Shown: positions 43,918 through 53,620, counted from the first letter of the stretch. The stretch: DNA of 64,000 bases from Aliikangiella maris (GCF_040719265.1 NZ_JBFDAH010000016.1:1-64000), one strand, 5' to 3'. Notes: a model not told the origin generated them from the sequence alone. Numbers and translations: made by a program.

Positions 43918-44826
43918 TTATCGATAATTGATCTGTAAGGTGTCGAGTTGTTGTTTGAGCTTATCTATTTGTGGCTTTTCAAGAGGGAGAGCCGGATCGC
44001 GAGGTAAACCTGCAGGCAATCCCATTAGATTTAAAACTGCTTTAAATGCCGCAGGCCAAGTTCCCAAACCCATGAGCATTTGATAAATCTGAGTCAGTTT
44101 AAAATGAGTTTCAGCCATTTGCTCATCGGGTTTTTTTTTTGCCATTGCTGTAAGTTGAGTTGCTTGGCGACCAAGCAACTCTGGACCTGTTGCAATAAAA
44201 CCGCTGGCACCAAGTGCAATCGCTGGAAATATGTAATGACATGGGCCAACCATAATTGATAACTTATTTTTAAATCGAGATAGTAGCTCTGTGTGATGAA
44301 AAAAATCACGATGTGACTCTTTAATTCCGATGATGTTGGCTGAGTTATATATAGCTTCAATATTATCCATGGTAAGTGAAAAACCAACTCTGCGTGGCGA
44401 GTTATAAATAATGATTGGTAACGTGATGGCTTTTGAAACTTGACTAAAACGGTCGATTAGTGCTTTTTCACTAACCCTTAAAACATAAGGTGGTGGCATT
44501 AATAGCACACCATTGGCGCCAGCATTTTGTGCTGCCAGTGCATTTTTAACGGTCATAAAATTTTGGGTTGCTGTAATGCCGGTATAAATAGGGAAGTTAA
44601 CACCAACAATATCTTTAGCTGTTTTTGTTAATTGATAGCGCTCTTCTGTCGTTAAGCTCCAGCTTTCACCATTGTCGGCAGCAACACAGATCCCCTGAGC
44701 GCCAATTTCTACCAGCCAGCGAATCAGTTCTTGAAAGGCATCAAACATGATTTCTCCATTTTCAGCAAAGGGGGTGACTGCCGCAGGAATAAACCCTTGT
44801 AATTGTTGTGATGTAATGGTGAACAT
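43918..44826 (-). CDS. DapA-family aldolase/dehydratase/deaminase
   Basis: A 302-residue class I aldolase of the DHDPS/NAL superfamily with the Schiff-base lysine in NIIGIKESHRD and the conserved tyrosine in IIYNSPRRVGF. It is probably not biosynthetic DapA, because the start region has AADNGESWSLTTEER in place of the usual GTTGE motif. A DapA-like 1-pyrroline-4-hydroxy-2-carboxylate deaminase occurs beside the same three-subunit oxidase in known trans-4-hydroxyproline pathways, which is the closest precedent. Substrate not proven. Confidence 0.82.
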   Translation of the reverse strand: MFTITSQQLQGFIPAAVTPFAENGEIMFDAFQELIRWLVEIGAQGICVAADNGESWSLTTEERYQLTKTAKDIVGVNFPIYTGITATQNFMTVKNALAAQNAGANGVLLMPPPYVLRVSEKALIDRFSQVSKAITLPIIIYNSPRRVGFSLTMDNIEAIYNSANIIGIKESHRDFFHHTELLSRFKNKLSIMVGPCHYIFPAIALGASGFIATGPELLGRQATQLTAMAKKKPDEQMAETHFKLTQIYQMLMGLGTWPAAFKAVLNLMGLPAGLPRDPALPLEKPQIDKLKQQLDTLQINYR

Positions 44827-44850
44827 TTCATTTTCCTTAAAATTTAAATC

Positions 44851-45771
44851 TTAAATTTGATTGAGGTCGATCTGATAAATACTGGCTGTTTGCGCTTCAA
44901 GAATTGATAATAAATTATTTTGGTGGGGATGAAAGGCAACACTGGTGGTCCATAAACCTTCGGGAACTTGAATTTTTGCTATTAAGTCACCCAGTGGGTC
45001 GAATATCCAAACTCGGCCAGCTTGAGCCTGAGCCACGGCCAACAAACCATTGTTATTGACTGCAAGGCCATCAGGACCTAGCCCGCCACTTAATTGAATA
45101 AAGCAGCCTGTCATTGGGTGTAACGGATCAGGGGCATTGCGGCGTAATCGCCAGATTGCATTGGCTCGGGTAACTGCCAAGTAAATAAATTGGTTATCTG
45201 CACTTATCGCAATACCATTGGGGTAGGGAATATTATTTAATACTGTTTGAATTTTACCGTTACCAGTTAAACAAAATAACCTGCCAGTGGGATCCGAAAG
45301 GCTGCTTCTACCTGGATCGGTGAACCAGATTTGATTGTCATGATCAATGGTGACATCAGCTAATCCACGAAAATTTTCACTGTTGATACCTGTACATATT
45401 GATTTAAGGCTAGATGAGCGGTTTGGCTGTTTTTCTGCTAAATTAACTGGCAGAAAATGCAATAGGCCCTGTCGATAATCAGAAATCAAAAAGCCCTTAT
45501 CGGGATGTAATGCCAAACAGTGTGGTTCACCTTCATAAGTCAGTTGTGTTTGCCATTTTCCTTCGTTTGTTATTGAGAATATTCGACCATATGGTACATC
45601 GACACACCATAAATTCCCTTCACAATCATAGGCGGCACCTTCAATAAATGAACCAAGTTCTTCACCTGGTCGGGTAACCTTAACCCACTCAGTTGGTTCA
45701 CCTCGATAAAATAGTGATTGCGGTAATTGAGTCAGTTTTTCGGCTGTTAGTGTTTTGCTTGCGCCATACAT
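44851..45771 (-). CDS. SMP-30/gluconolactonase family protein
   Basis: A 306-residue six-bladed beta-propeller of the SMP-30 family: FIEGAAYDCEGNLWCVD (metal-binding Glu), DVTIDHDNQIWFTD, YPNGIAISADNQFIYLA (metal-binding Asn) and GPDGLAVNNNGLLAVA (metal-binding Asp). These enzymes hydrolyse lactones. Its ATG shares one base with the stop codon of the CoA-transferase gene (TAATG), so translation is coupled. In the pathway it may open a lactone formed by one of the oxidoreductases. Confidence 0.87.
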   Translation of the reverse strand: MYGASKTLTAEKLTQLPQSLFYRGEPTEWVKVTRPGEELGSFIEGAAYDCEGNLWCVDVPYGRIFSITNEGKWQTQLTYEGEPHCLALHPDKGFLISDYRQGLLHFLPVNLAEKQPNRSSSLKSICTGINSENFRGLADVTIDHDNQIWFTDPGRSSLSDPTGRLFCLTGNGKIQTVLNNIPYPNGIAISADNQFIYLAVTRANAIWRLRRNAPDPLHPMTGCFIQLSGGLGPDGLAVNNNGLLAVAQAQAGRVWIFDPLGDLIAKIQVPEGLWTTSVAFHPHQNNLLSILEAQTASIYQIDLNQI

Positions 45772-47081
45772 TAAATAATTCCTGATACTTCCAGTTCGGC
45801 AATTTCAGACTCAGTCAGCCCTAATTCCATGAATATTTCTTTATTGTGTTGACACAGCTTGGGCGGTGATGAATGTATTTGTGGGCCATGATGATCAAAC
45901 TGAAAAGGTGAAACCGGCACTGTCACCGGTGCTTTTTCAAAGGGCTCTTTGGGTAGTTGATAAAGTAGTTGGCGATCTTTTAAGTGAGGCATGTTGATTG
46001 CTTCTGCAAGTGTACGTACCCTTTCTGCTGGAATACCGAGTTGGTGAAATATTTCTTCCCATTGTGCCGCTGTTTTTTCCAATAATAAATGACTGAGTCG
46101 ATGGTACATGGCGTCACTTTCTAAATACAGATCTTCCCAATTGGCCAGCTCACTCCACTCAGGCACATCAAAGTACTGCCATAATTTTTGATTTTGCTTA
46201 AAATTAAATGCGCCCAGCATTAAGTAACCACAGCGCGTCTGATAGCAGGCGAGACCTGCTTCTTTACGTTTTTTAAATGAAGACGAGGTTTCGGTGTTGA
46301 TTGACTCTTCTGCTTGATGCACTTTTGTTTGGTGTTCTTTGGCATCAGCTGTGTTTGAGTACGGCTGAATTGGTTGTTTTTGCTGATGTTGGTGATAAAT
46401 TTCGGTACTCATTTCCGGTGCCATCATCATCAGTGCAGTGTCAAACATGGCTAAGTCGATGTATTGGCCTTGCTGAGTATGCTCGCGCTGAAATAGTGCA
46501 GATGAAATGGCAAATGCTGCTGCAAATCCGGTGGTGTAATCAACAAAAGAAGCACCTGTTTTTATTGGTCGCCTCGATTGTTCTGATTGTGCTGTACCGT
46601 AATAGGCCGATGCAGTTTGGCTCATTAAACCACTCGCTGCCTGAATCACATTATCATAGGCATTCACTGAAGCACGCTGGTTGTTTTGCCCAAATCCGGT
46701 AATCGAGCAATAAATAATTTTAGGGTTAATGGTTTTTATCGATAGGTAATCAAGTCCTAGTGCTGCCAGCGCCCCTACTCGGTAATTTTCGACGATAACA
46801 TCTGCCGTTTTAGCCAGTCGTTTAAAGATGTCTTGCCCGACCGGGTTTTTTAAATTGAGTGTTATCGACTTCTTGTTGCTCGCCTGTACTCGAAAATTAA
46901 TACCAGATTTTTGTTGGTTTTGATAATGATCCGGACCTCGAGTGCGAACGCAGTCTGGTTCGTGCGGTGGTTCTATTTTTATGACTTCTGCCCCCAATAC
47001 GGCCAACTGGTATGTGGCGAAAGGCCCCGCCAGCACATGGGTTAAATCAAGAACACGAATTTTATTAAATGGTGCAGTCAT
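45771..47081 (-). CDS. Class III (CaiB/BaiF) CoA-transferase with hydrophilic insert
   Basis: A 436-residue CoA-transferase: ILDLTHVLAGPFATYQLAVL-like start, AEVIKIEPP, VENYRVG, FGQNN, catalytic Asp at about D181 in SFVDYTTGFA. A Gln/His/Lys-rich segment of some 40 residues (about 230-272) interrupts the usual structure between MMMAPEMS and GLACYQTRCGYLMLG. Normal family members join these more directly, so this is an insert or expanded loop. It transfers CoA to an organic acid in the pathway. It is the first gene of the minus-strand operon, facing the aminotransferase gene. Confidence 0.85.
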   Translation of the reverse strand: MTAPFNKIRVLDLTHVLAGPFATYQLAVLGAEVIKIEPPHEPDCVRTRGPDHYQNQQKSGINFRVQASNKKSITLNLKNPVGQDIFKRLAKTADVIVENYRVGALAALGLDYLSIKTINPKIIYCSITGFGQNNQRASVNAYDNVIQAASGLMSQTASAYYGTAQSEQSRRPIKTGASFVDYTTGFAAAFAISSALFQREHTQQGQYIDLAMFDTALMMMAPEMSTEIYHQHQQKQPIQPYSNTADAKEHQTKVHQAEESINTETSSSFKKRKEAGLACYQTRCGYLMLGAFNFKQNQKLWQYFDVPEWSELANWEDLYLESDAMYHRLSHLLLEKTAAQWEEIFHQLGIPAERVRTLAEAINMPHLKDRQLLYQLPKEPFEKAPVTVPVSPFQFDHHGPQIHSSPPKLCQHNKEIFMELGLTESEIAELEVSGII

Positions 47082-47377
47082 AAAAAGCCTAAAAAGATGA
47101 ATGTCTTACCAACGTCGTTAAAGCTAAAAATAGAGTAAGCTTTACTCAGAAAATGATCTTTCGTTTATAAACTTTAGTTGAGTTCTTCGAAGATAAGTCC
47201 AAACATTATTCTATTTGTTTTATATACTATCAAGTGTTTTTTATGTAAATTTTCACTAGATGGTTATTGGTTGCGCTAAAACCTATAAAAAAGGAATAAG
47301 GTTAGTATTTTTCTTTACAATTAAGTTTTGTATGTTATTTTATGTTTTGTATATGGTTTATTGACTGAGGCTTTTTA
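47082..47377. promoter_or_regulatory. Divergent promoter region of the catabolic cluster
   Basis: 296 AT-rich bases separate the divergent CoA-transferase and aminotransferase genes. GTTTTGTAT occurs twice (47325-47333 and 47344-47352, 19 bases apart) and could be a tandem regulator site. No regulator gene is encoded in the cluster, so the cognate factor is unknown. Confidence 0.45.
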
Positions 47378-48754
47378 ATGAATTCGGTTTTGCACAGAAA
47401 CCTGCGGCATTCCTTACCTACCGCGAGCAAAGGTGAGGGAGTTTATTTAAAGGACTCTGAAGGTAAATTGTATATAGATGCCTCCGGTGGGGCTGGTGTG
47501 TCCTCACTGGGGCATCGTTCCGCTGTTGTGAATAATGCCATTTGGCAGCAACTCAATCAGCTGGAATGTGCTCATACTTCATTTTTTACTAATTCACCTT
47601 GTGAAAGTTTAGCTTCACGTTTGGTTGAGCGCGCCCCGACCGATTTTGGTCAAGGGCGTGTTATTTTTATCAATAGTGGTTCTGAAGCGATGGAAGTTGC
47701 ATTAAAGCTAGCACGACAATTTCATGTTGAACGCGGCGAGTTAACTCGCACTCATTTTATATCCCGCCGACAAAGCTATCATGGCAATACCTTAGGTGCG
47801 TTGGCTGTCAGCGGAAATTTACGCCGTCGACAAATCTACCAACCCATGTTGATGCCAACTAGCCAAATTGCACCTTGTTATGCTTATCGTCATCAGCATA
47901 GTAATGAGTCCGAAGTAGCTTATGCGCAGCGTTGTGCATTAGATCTGGAAACGGAAATAAATCATCTTGGCGCAGAAAATGTTGCGGCATTTATTGCTGA
48001 ACCCGTCTCTGGTGCAACGTTAGGTTGTGCGACGGCCCCGCAAACTTATTTTGCCGAAATTCGCCGCATTTGTGATCGCTATGGTGTGCTGATGATTGCT
48101 GATGAAGTGATGTGCGGTATGGGAAGAACCGGTCATTGGTTTGCTATGAGCGGTGAAGTGGATATTGAAGATTCAAGTTCTGCAACTAACCCTGTCTGTC
48201 CGGATATTATTACCTTGGCAAAAGGTCTCGGCGCGGGATATCAGCCTATTGCGGCAACTATGGCCAGTGAAAAAGTGGTTTCTGTTATTGAAAAAGGATC
48301 AGGACAATTAGCGAATGGACACACTTATATGAGTCATGCGGTTGCTTGTGCCGCTGCACTGGCTGTAGTTGATGAAATTACTCAGCGTGACTTGCTGCAT
48401 GAAGTGAATGTCATGGGACGCTACATACAGGCGCTTCTCGCAGCGACATTTGCCGAACATCCCTATGTTGGTGATATTCGTGGGAGAGGATTGTTTTGGG
48501 GAATTGAACTGGTGAAAGATAAAGTCACCAAAGTACCCTTTGCCGCAGAGTTACAGATTGCGCCAATGATAAAACAAGTCGCTATGCAAAATGGGCTGAT
48601 ATGTTATCCGGCACAAGGTTGTGTTGATGGTATTGCTGGCGATCACATTTTGCTGGCGCCGCCCTTTATTATAAATACTGAACAAATTAACGAAGTGGTT
48701 GATAAGTTACAAATCAGCCTGAAAGCGTGTTTAGTTAACAAAAATCTGATGTAA
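47378..48754 (+). CDS. Class III PLP-dependent aminotransferase
   Basis: A 458-residue omega-type aminotransferase: GAGVSSLGHRSAVVNNAI, FINSGSEAMEVALKLAR, QSYHGNTLGALAVSG, IADEVMCGMGRTG and the PLP lysine in TLAKGLGAGY. This family transfers amino groups from omega-amino or beta-amino acids (for example beta-alanine, 4-aminobutyrate) to pyruvate or 2-oxoglutarate. It is preceded by TGAGG and starts the plus-strand unit with the BKACE gene 73 bases downstream. A beta-amino acid would give the beta-keto acid that a BKACE cleaves. Confidence 0.88.
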   Translation: MNSVLHRNLRHSLPTASKGEGVYLKDSEGKLYIDASGGAGVSSLGHRSAVVNNAIWQQLNQLECAHTSFFTNSPCESLASRLVERAPTDFGQGRVIFINSGSEAMEVALKLARQFHVERGELTRTHFISRRQSYHGNTLGALAVSGNLRRRQIYQPMLMPTSQIAPCYAYRHQHSNESEVAYAQRCALDLETEINHLGAENVAAFIAEPVSGATLGCATAPQTYFAEIRRICDRYGVLMIADEVMCGMGRTGHWFAMSGEVDIEDSSSATNPVCPDIITLAKGLGAGYQPIAATMASEKVVSVIEKGSGQLANGHTYMSHAVACAAALAVVDEITQRDLLHEVNVMGRYIQALLAATFAEHPYVGDIRGRGLFWGIELVKDKVTKVPFAAELQIAPMIKQVAMQNGLICYPAQGCVDGIAGDHILLAPPFIINTEQINEVVDKLQISLKACLVNKNLM

Positions 48755-48827
48755 ATAGTGAGTCAGATTGTTCAAACCAAAACTGACTTAATTCAAATAT
48801 AATCCCAATTGGGTTTTCTGGAATTTT

Positions 48828-49718
48828 ATGGCGAGAAAAACAATTTTAACCTGTGCGGTGACAGGCAATATTACAACACGAGAGCAACATCCTGGGTTGC
48901 CCGTGACGCCTGCCGAAATAGCACAGGCTTCGATTGATGCCGCCCGCGCCGGTGCGGCTGTTGTGCATATTCATGCAAGAGATATTGAAACAGGGAAAGG
49001 ATCAATGTCTTTATCACTCTACCAGGAAATTGTTGCGCGTATACAGGCGGCCGATGTTAACCCGATTATTAATTTAACCACCGGTGAAGGTGGTCGATTT
49101 ATTCCAGATGAATTTAATCCACAACTGGCCGCGCCTGGCTCGACGCTGTGCGAACCTGGTAAGCGAATTGAGCATGTGGTGCAACTGAAAACGGAACTTT
49201 GTACACTTGATTTAAACACCATGATTTCTGGTCAAGCTGCGGTGATTAATACACCTAAAAATATTGAAGTGATGGCAAATGGGATTTATGGCGCTGGTGT
49301 AAAACCCGAGATTGAACTTTTTGGACTTGGGGATTTACATTTAGCGATTGATTTAATTGCTCAAGGGGTTATTCAACAACCAACTATGTTTTCAATCGTA
49401 CTGGGTGTTAAATATGGCGCGATGCCAACACCGGAAACATTATTTTTTATGGCATCGCAATTACCAGATAATTGCCAATGGTCTGCTTTTGGGCTAGGTC
49501 GTCATGAATTTCCATTGCTTGTTCAATCTTGGTTATTAGGGGGGCATATTCGAGTTGGGCTGGAAGACAATGTTTATATCAGTAAAGGCGTGCTTGCCAG
49601 AGATAATGCACAATTAGTAGAAAAAGCCGTCAACTTGATTGAAAATCTGGGGGGGAGTATTGCAACAAGTAATGAGGCAAGGCAAATGCTTGGCCTGTCA
49701 TCATCGATACCCGATTAA
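48828..49718 (+). CDS. Beta-keto acid cleavage enzyme (BKACE, DUF849)
   Basis: A 296-residue BKACE (3-keto-5-aminohexanoate cleavage enzyme family): VVHIHARD supplies the zinc ligands H47 and H49, LTTGEGGRF follows, and IELFGLGDLH and VGLEDNVY form the later active-site segments. Family members condense acetyl-CoA with a beta-keto acid to give acetoacetate and an acyl-CoA product; the specificity (dehydrocarnitine, 5-amino-3-oxohexanoate and others) is set by pocket residues that I cannot assign here. Operon with the aminotransferase. Confidence 0.88.
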   Translation: MARKTILTCAVTGNITTREQHPGLPVTPAEIAQASIDAARAGAAVVHIHARDIETGKGSMSLSLYQEIVARIQAADVNPIINLTTGEGGRFIPDEFNPQLAAPGSTLCEPGKRIEHVVQLKTELCTLDLNTMISGQAAVINTPKNIEVMANGIYGAGVKPEIELFGLGDLHLAIDLIAQGVIQQPTMFSIVLGVKYGAMPTPETLFFMASQLPDNCQWSAFGLGRHEFPLLVQSWLLGGHIRVGLEDNVYISKGVLARDNAQLVEKAVNLIENLGGSIATSNEARQMLGLSSSIPD

Positions 49719-50098
49719 GCCTGATTGAACCGATTCAATTGGGTATAATCTTCTGTATTGATTTAAACCTATCGTCCTATATTCAAACCGTTATCTGCTT
49801 TTCTCCGTAAAATAACCAATATTCTGATGCTGAAATGAGCAACGCTTGTTAACTCATTGATAGGCAATTACGGGGTGACTTGAATTTTGTGCGCAGCTTC
49901 CACAACTAAATCATTTTATTTTGTAATACTTATTCATCAAGGGATGAGTAAACTGATTAAGATCTGTGTTCATTTCAGTCTAAACTGTTGTGATATCCGT
50001 AACTAAGTATCTAATTTTATATTGGATTAATCGTTTAATTTAGATTTCGAATTGAACTGCATATAAAATTGACTGACAAAGGCTAAGTTTACAACCGC
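49719..50098. other. Intergenic region before RND permease
   Basis: 380 bases without a recognised gene. There is no strong terminator for the BKACE gene; a TATAAA box near 50061 might be part of the permease promoter. Nothing else noted. Confidence 0.35.
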
Positions 50099-52393
50099 AT
50101 GCATCAATATAGTATTCGCTTATTTTCGTTTATTATCGAACGCGCCAAGTTGGTCATTGTATTGGCGTTGCTGTGTGTATGCTTCTTGTCCACTGGACTT
50201 ACTCAATTATCAATTAGTAATGATTTTAAAGTCTATCTAAGTAAAGATAACCCACAACTCAAAGCGTTTGAAAAGTTTGAAGCCAACTATGTGAAATCAG
50301 ATAGTGCAACTTTTGTGATAACCGCAAAAGAAGGCGATGTTTTTACTGCTGAAGGACTCAAACTGATTGCCGAATTAACTGCGCAAAGCTGGCAACTGGA
50401 TTATGCCTATCGTGTTTCTTCATTGAGTAATTATCAGTATACCCGAGCGACTGACGATACAATTGAAACACGCTATTTATATGAAGATGCCGAACAATTG
50501 AGCTTGTTAGATATTGCCAATATTCAAAAAATAGCCTTGAGTGAAAAGCGATTGCTCAACAATTTGCTAACACAAGATGGCAAACTGGCATTGATTGCTG
50601 TCAATTTGAATTTACCAGAACAACAAGCTAATGCGTCAATACTGGTTACTGAGCAAGCAGAAAGGCTACGCGATCAATTTCGATTACGCTATCCCACATT
50701 ACAAATTGACAATGGTGGCTCGGTCGCTTTTAACACAACTCTGGCTCGCGCAGTTGCTCATGATTTGCAGACCCTTTTACCACTTAGTTATTTGATTATT
50801 TTTGGTGGTTTATTTTGGTTTTTAAGAAGCCTTTCGGCAACACTTAGCATTTTCATTTTAATCAGCACCTGCTTGTTGGCGACTTTTGGCCTTTGGGGGT
50901 GGTTTTCACCAGTATTAACACCTATCGCTGGATTTGCACCGTCGATTTTATTATCGATCATGGTGGCTGATAGCGTGCACATAATTGTGAATTATTTGCA
51001 CCAACGGGCAAATGGCATGGATAAAAAAGAATCTATTTTAAGTAGTCTGCAAATTAATCGAATGCCGGTTTTAATTACAAGTGTCACTACCATCATTGGT
51101 TTTTTAAGTCTTAATTTTAGTGCATCGCCACCTTACCAGGATTTAGGCAATATGGTTGCCATTGGGGTTGCCATTGCTTTAATTTTCAGCTTTATTTTAT
51201 TGCCTGCAATGTTGACCGTGTTTCCTGATAAAGAATACCGCAATGGGCATTTTCGATTTGAATTGACAGCATTTTCAAATAAGGTCATCAGTTTTAAAAA
51301 ATATTTGCTGGTTATCATGATTGGCATTGCTTGTTTTCTGATTTTATTTATTCCACAAAATAAACTGAGCGACAATTGGTCGCATTACTTTGATGAAAAC
51401 TATGATTTAATCAAGTTGGTTAAACGAATAGATGGTTATTTAAGTGGAATTAATGCATTGGAATACTCTCTGCACTCAAAACAAAGTGAAGGTATATTTA
51501 ACCCAGATTATTTACAGCAGCTTGCTGAATTTGAAGAATGGTTATTACAGCAAGACAAAGTTTTTACGGTTCGATCATTCAATCATCTAATGAAAGATCT
51601 GAATCAGGTTATGCATAATGATGATCCGGTTTGGTATCGGATCCCACAATCTGCTGAGCTAGCCGCACAGTATTTATTATTTTATGAACTAGGACTGCCG
51701 GACGGTTTAGGGCTCGACAATCTGGTTACCATGAATCATCAGGCATCACGTTTAACCGTGTCCGTTTCTGATATGGGATCGGATGAATTACTCAGGCTAG
51801 ATCGTCTTGCGCAAGATTGGCTTAACGCCAATGCACCAGCGATCGAAACATCTGCGGCAACCGGATTAGGTGTCGTATTTGCACATATAGCCGAGCGAAA
51901 TATAGAAGGATTGTTACAGGGAACCGTATGGGCTTTAATTGGAATTTCAATCATTTTGATGTTGATTTTAAAATCCATTAAGTTTGGGTTAATCAGCTTG
52001 ATTCCAAATATTGTACCTGCGGCAATGGCTTATGGTGTATGGGGAATGACATTTGGATACGTTGATATTTCTCTGTCTATTGTCGCTTGTTCAACATTAG
52101 GTATTGTGGTTGATGATACGGTTCACTTTTTACATAAATATATTTTAGCCAGAAAAGCCAACATGAACACCGAAGAGGCTATTAAGTTTACTTTTAATCG
52201 TGTTGGTGGCGCGTTGTTGACGACTTCGGCTGCTTTATCTGGTGGTTTTTTAGTTTTGGCACTGTCTAATATGAATACTTCGGCCACGATAGGGTTATTG
52301 ATGGCAATCACTTTGGTGTTTGCCTTAATTGTCGATTTTTTATTGTTACCACCGCTGCTGCTGTTACTTGATAAAGGTCGCTCACAAGTATAA
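50099..52393 (+). CDS. RND/MMPL superfamily permease
   Basis: A 764-residue membrane protein with two repeated halves, each with one helix, a large periplasmic loop and five helices. The first half has ISNDFKVYLSKDNPQLKAFE and the sterol-sensing-like block SILLSIMVADSVHIIVNYLH. The second half has SIVACSTLGIVVDDTVHFLH and ATIGLLMAITLVFALIVDF. This is the RND-MMPL type (hydrophobe/amphiphile exporters that often move lipids or hopanoid-like molecules), without TolC-type partners nearby. It may be involved in envelope lipid transport. The ATG has no strong ribosome site. Confidence 0.85.
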   Translation: MHQYSIRLFSFIIERAKLVIVLALLCVCFLSTGLTQLSISNDFKVYLSKDNPQLKAFEKFEANYVKSDSATFVITAKEGDVFTAEGLKLIAELTAQSWQLDYAYRVSSLSNYQYTRATDDTIETRYLYEDAEQLSLLDIANIQKIALSEKRLLNNLLTQDGKLALIAVNLNLPEQQANASILVTEQAERLRDQFRLRYPTLQIDNGGSVAFNTTLARAVAHDLQTLLPLSYLIIFGGLFWFLRSLSATLSIFILISTCLLATFGLWGWFSPVLTPIAGFAPSILLSIMVADSVHIIVNYLHQRANGMDKKESILSSLQINRMPVLITSVTTIIGFLSLNFSASPPYQDLGNMVAIGVAIALIFSFILLPAMLTVFPDKEYRNGHFRFELTAFSNKVISFKKYLLVIMIGIACFLILFIPQNKLSDNWSHYFDENYDLIKLVKRIDGYLSGINALEYSLHSKQSEGIFNPDYLQQLAEFEEWLLQQDKVFTVRSFNHLMKDLNQVMHNDDPVWYRIPQSAELAAQYLLFYELGLPDGLGLDNLVTMNHQASRLTVSVSDMGSDELLRLDRLAQDWLNANAPAIETSAATGLGVVFAHIAERNIEGLLQGTVWALIGISIILMLILKSIKFGLISLIPNIVPAAMAYGVWGMTFGYVDISLSIVACSTLGIVVDDTVHFLHKYILARKANMNTEEAIKFTFNRVGGALLTTSAALSGGFLVLALSNMNTSATIGLLMAITLVFALIVDFLLLPPLLLLLDKGRSQV

Positions 52394-52485
52394 AGAAAAG
52401 TGCTTTCTGTCTTTGGTAAGTAGTAAATATTTTAATCACAATGGTCATTGAAAAAAATTAAATGATTGATGGTAAGAGGAAAAAA

Positions 52486-53040
52486 ATGAACGAGCACATA
52501 GTAAACTATCAAGCGGTTATAGATTTTTGGTTTAGTGAATTAGAACCCGCAGCTTGGTTTAAAAAAGATATTTCGCTCGACAAGTTAATTGGCGATAGAT
52601 TTTTGGCAACCTATTATGCGGCTGGCCGCTGTGAATTATTTGGTTGGCGAAAAACCGCGCAGGGACGCTTAGCCGAAATAATTGTTCTCGATCAGTTTTC
52701 ACGAAATATGTTTCGCGATGATCCACGAGCGTTTCAATATGACTCTCTGGCTGTTGCATTAACCCAAGAAGCGGTTGCTGGAAATTATGATGAACAGTTA
52801 ACGCCTGAGAAAAAACAGTTTTTATATATGCCACTAATGCATTCTGAATCATTAACGATACATCGACAGGCTGAAGCATTGTTTGCTCAGCCAGGACTAG
52901 AAAATAATTATGATTTTGAAATAAAACATAAAGCCATTATTGAACAGTTTGGCCGCTACCCACATCGCAATGATATTTTGGGCCGCCAGTCAACTGAACA
53001 AGAAGTTGCTTTTCTTAAACAGCCTGGATCTTCTTTTTAA
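52486..53040 (+). CDS. DUF924 family protein
   Basis: A 184-residue DUF924 protein (start at 52486 because AGAGGA lies just before it): YQAVIDFWFSELEPAAWFK, LAEIIVLDQFSRNMFRDDP, QFLYMPLMHSESL and QFGRYPHRNDILGR are the family signatures. The structure is all-helical; no enzymatic function is established. Following hairpin likely terminates it. Separate from the RND gene by 92 bases. Confidence 0.9.
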   Translation: MNEHIVNYQAVIDFWFSELEPAAWFKKDISLDKLIGDRFLATYYAAGRCELFGWRKTAQGRLAEIIVLDQFSRNMFRDDPRAFQYDSLAVALTQEAVAGNYDEQLTPEKKQFLYMPLMHSESLTIHRQAEALFAQPGLENNYDFEIKHKAIIEQFGRYPHRNDILGRQSTEQEVAFLKQPGSSF

Positions 53041-53108
53041 CATAGAATTTTTTAATGGGCTGTTATTTAATGCTGTGATTGGTCTTTTGAAATGATGCGA
53101 CAAAACAC

Positions 53109-53220
53109 GATGTCTTATGATGAATAGACATCTATTTCTAGTTATTTTTTCGGTATTATTATTCGATGAGATGATGAACGATAACAGCTAAATTTTTGTT
53201 TGTTATTCGCTCATCTCTCA
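53109..53220. terminator. Hairpins between convergent DUF924 and maoP genes
   Basis: GATGTCT (53109-53115) pairs with AGACATC (53126-53132) and is followed by a T-rich tract on the plus strand. Further on, GAGATGA and TCATCTC (about 53167-53218) frame a long imperfect stem. They probably stop transcription from both sides. Confidence 0.55.
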
Positions 53221-53260
53221 GATAAATTACCGATGGTAGTCTAATGGTTTGCTGTTGCTT

Positions 53261-53608
53261 TTAGTCTATGACTTCGTCAGAAACCCAGTCCGAATCACTT
53301 TCATCAAATTCATTTTTTGAGCTACTTGATGAAACCGATATTTTCGAGCGATGAGTACCTGCATATTTAATCCAAATCTTGGCTAATTCGCTGTAATCCC
53401 GGTTAGCAGAAATAATCGCATTTTTGAGTTCAATATCGGAATCTGTTGGGTCCGACACCTCACCATTTAATAATGCTCTAATCAAGTTTCCATTACTTTC
53501 TAACTGCATACTTTGTGCGATTGTAAAATCGCCTGAGCGAGAAAAGCCGTATGGAAACTTAGCAATATCAGAAAATTTCTTTTGTAACCAAAACTCTCTA
53601 GTTTGCAT
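53261..53608 (-). CDS. maoP: MaoP (DUF413/YifE) macrodomain Ori organisation protein
   Basis: The ATG at 53608 (GGAG before it) gives 115 residues: REFWLQKKFSDIAKFPYGFS, RSGDFTIAQSMQLESNGNL and LAKIWIKYAGTHRSKISVS match YifE/MaoP. In E. coli MaoP works with a nearby maoS site in organising the Ori region of the chromosome. The C-terminus is an acidic Ser-rich tail. It is divergent from the hdfR homologue, the same arrangement as in E. coli, which supports both assignments. Confidence 0.87.
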   Translation of the reverse strand: MQTREFWLQKKFSDIAKFPYGFSRSGDFTIAQSMQLESNGNLIRALLNGEVSDPTDSDIELKNAIISANRDYSELAKIWIKYAGTHRSKISVSSSSSKNEFDESDSDWVSDEVID

Positions 53609-53620
53609 GTAAAACTCCAA

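Noticed and set aside
43918..44826. Assignment of the DapA-family gene as biosynthetic dapA
   Set aside because: Sits inside a catabolic operon and lacks the usual GTTGE-type motif near the start; a degradative lyase or deaminase is more likely.
46301..46702. 133-codon plus-strand ORF inside the CoA-transferase gene
   Set aside because: Antisense shadow of a well-conserved enzyme; hydrophobic composition arises from complementary codons.
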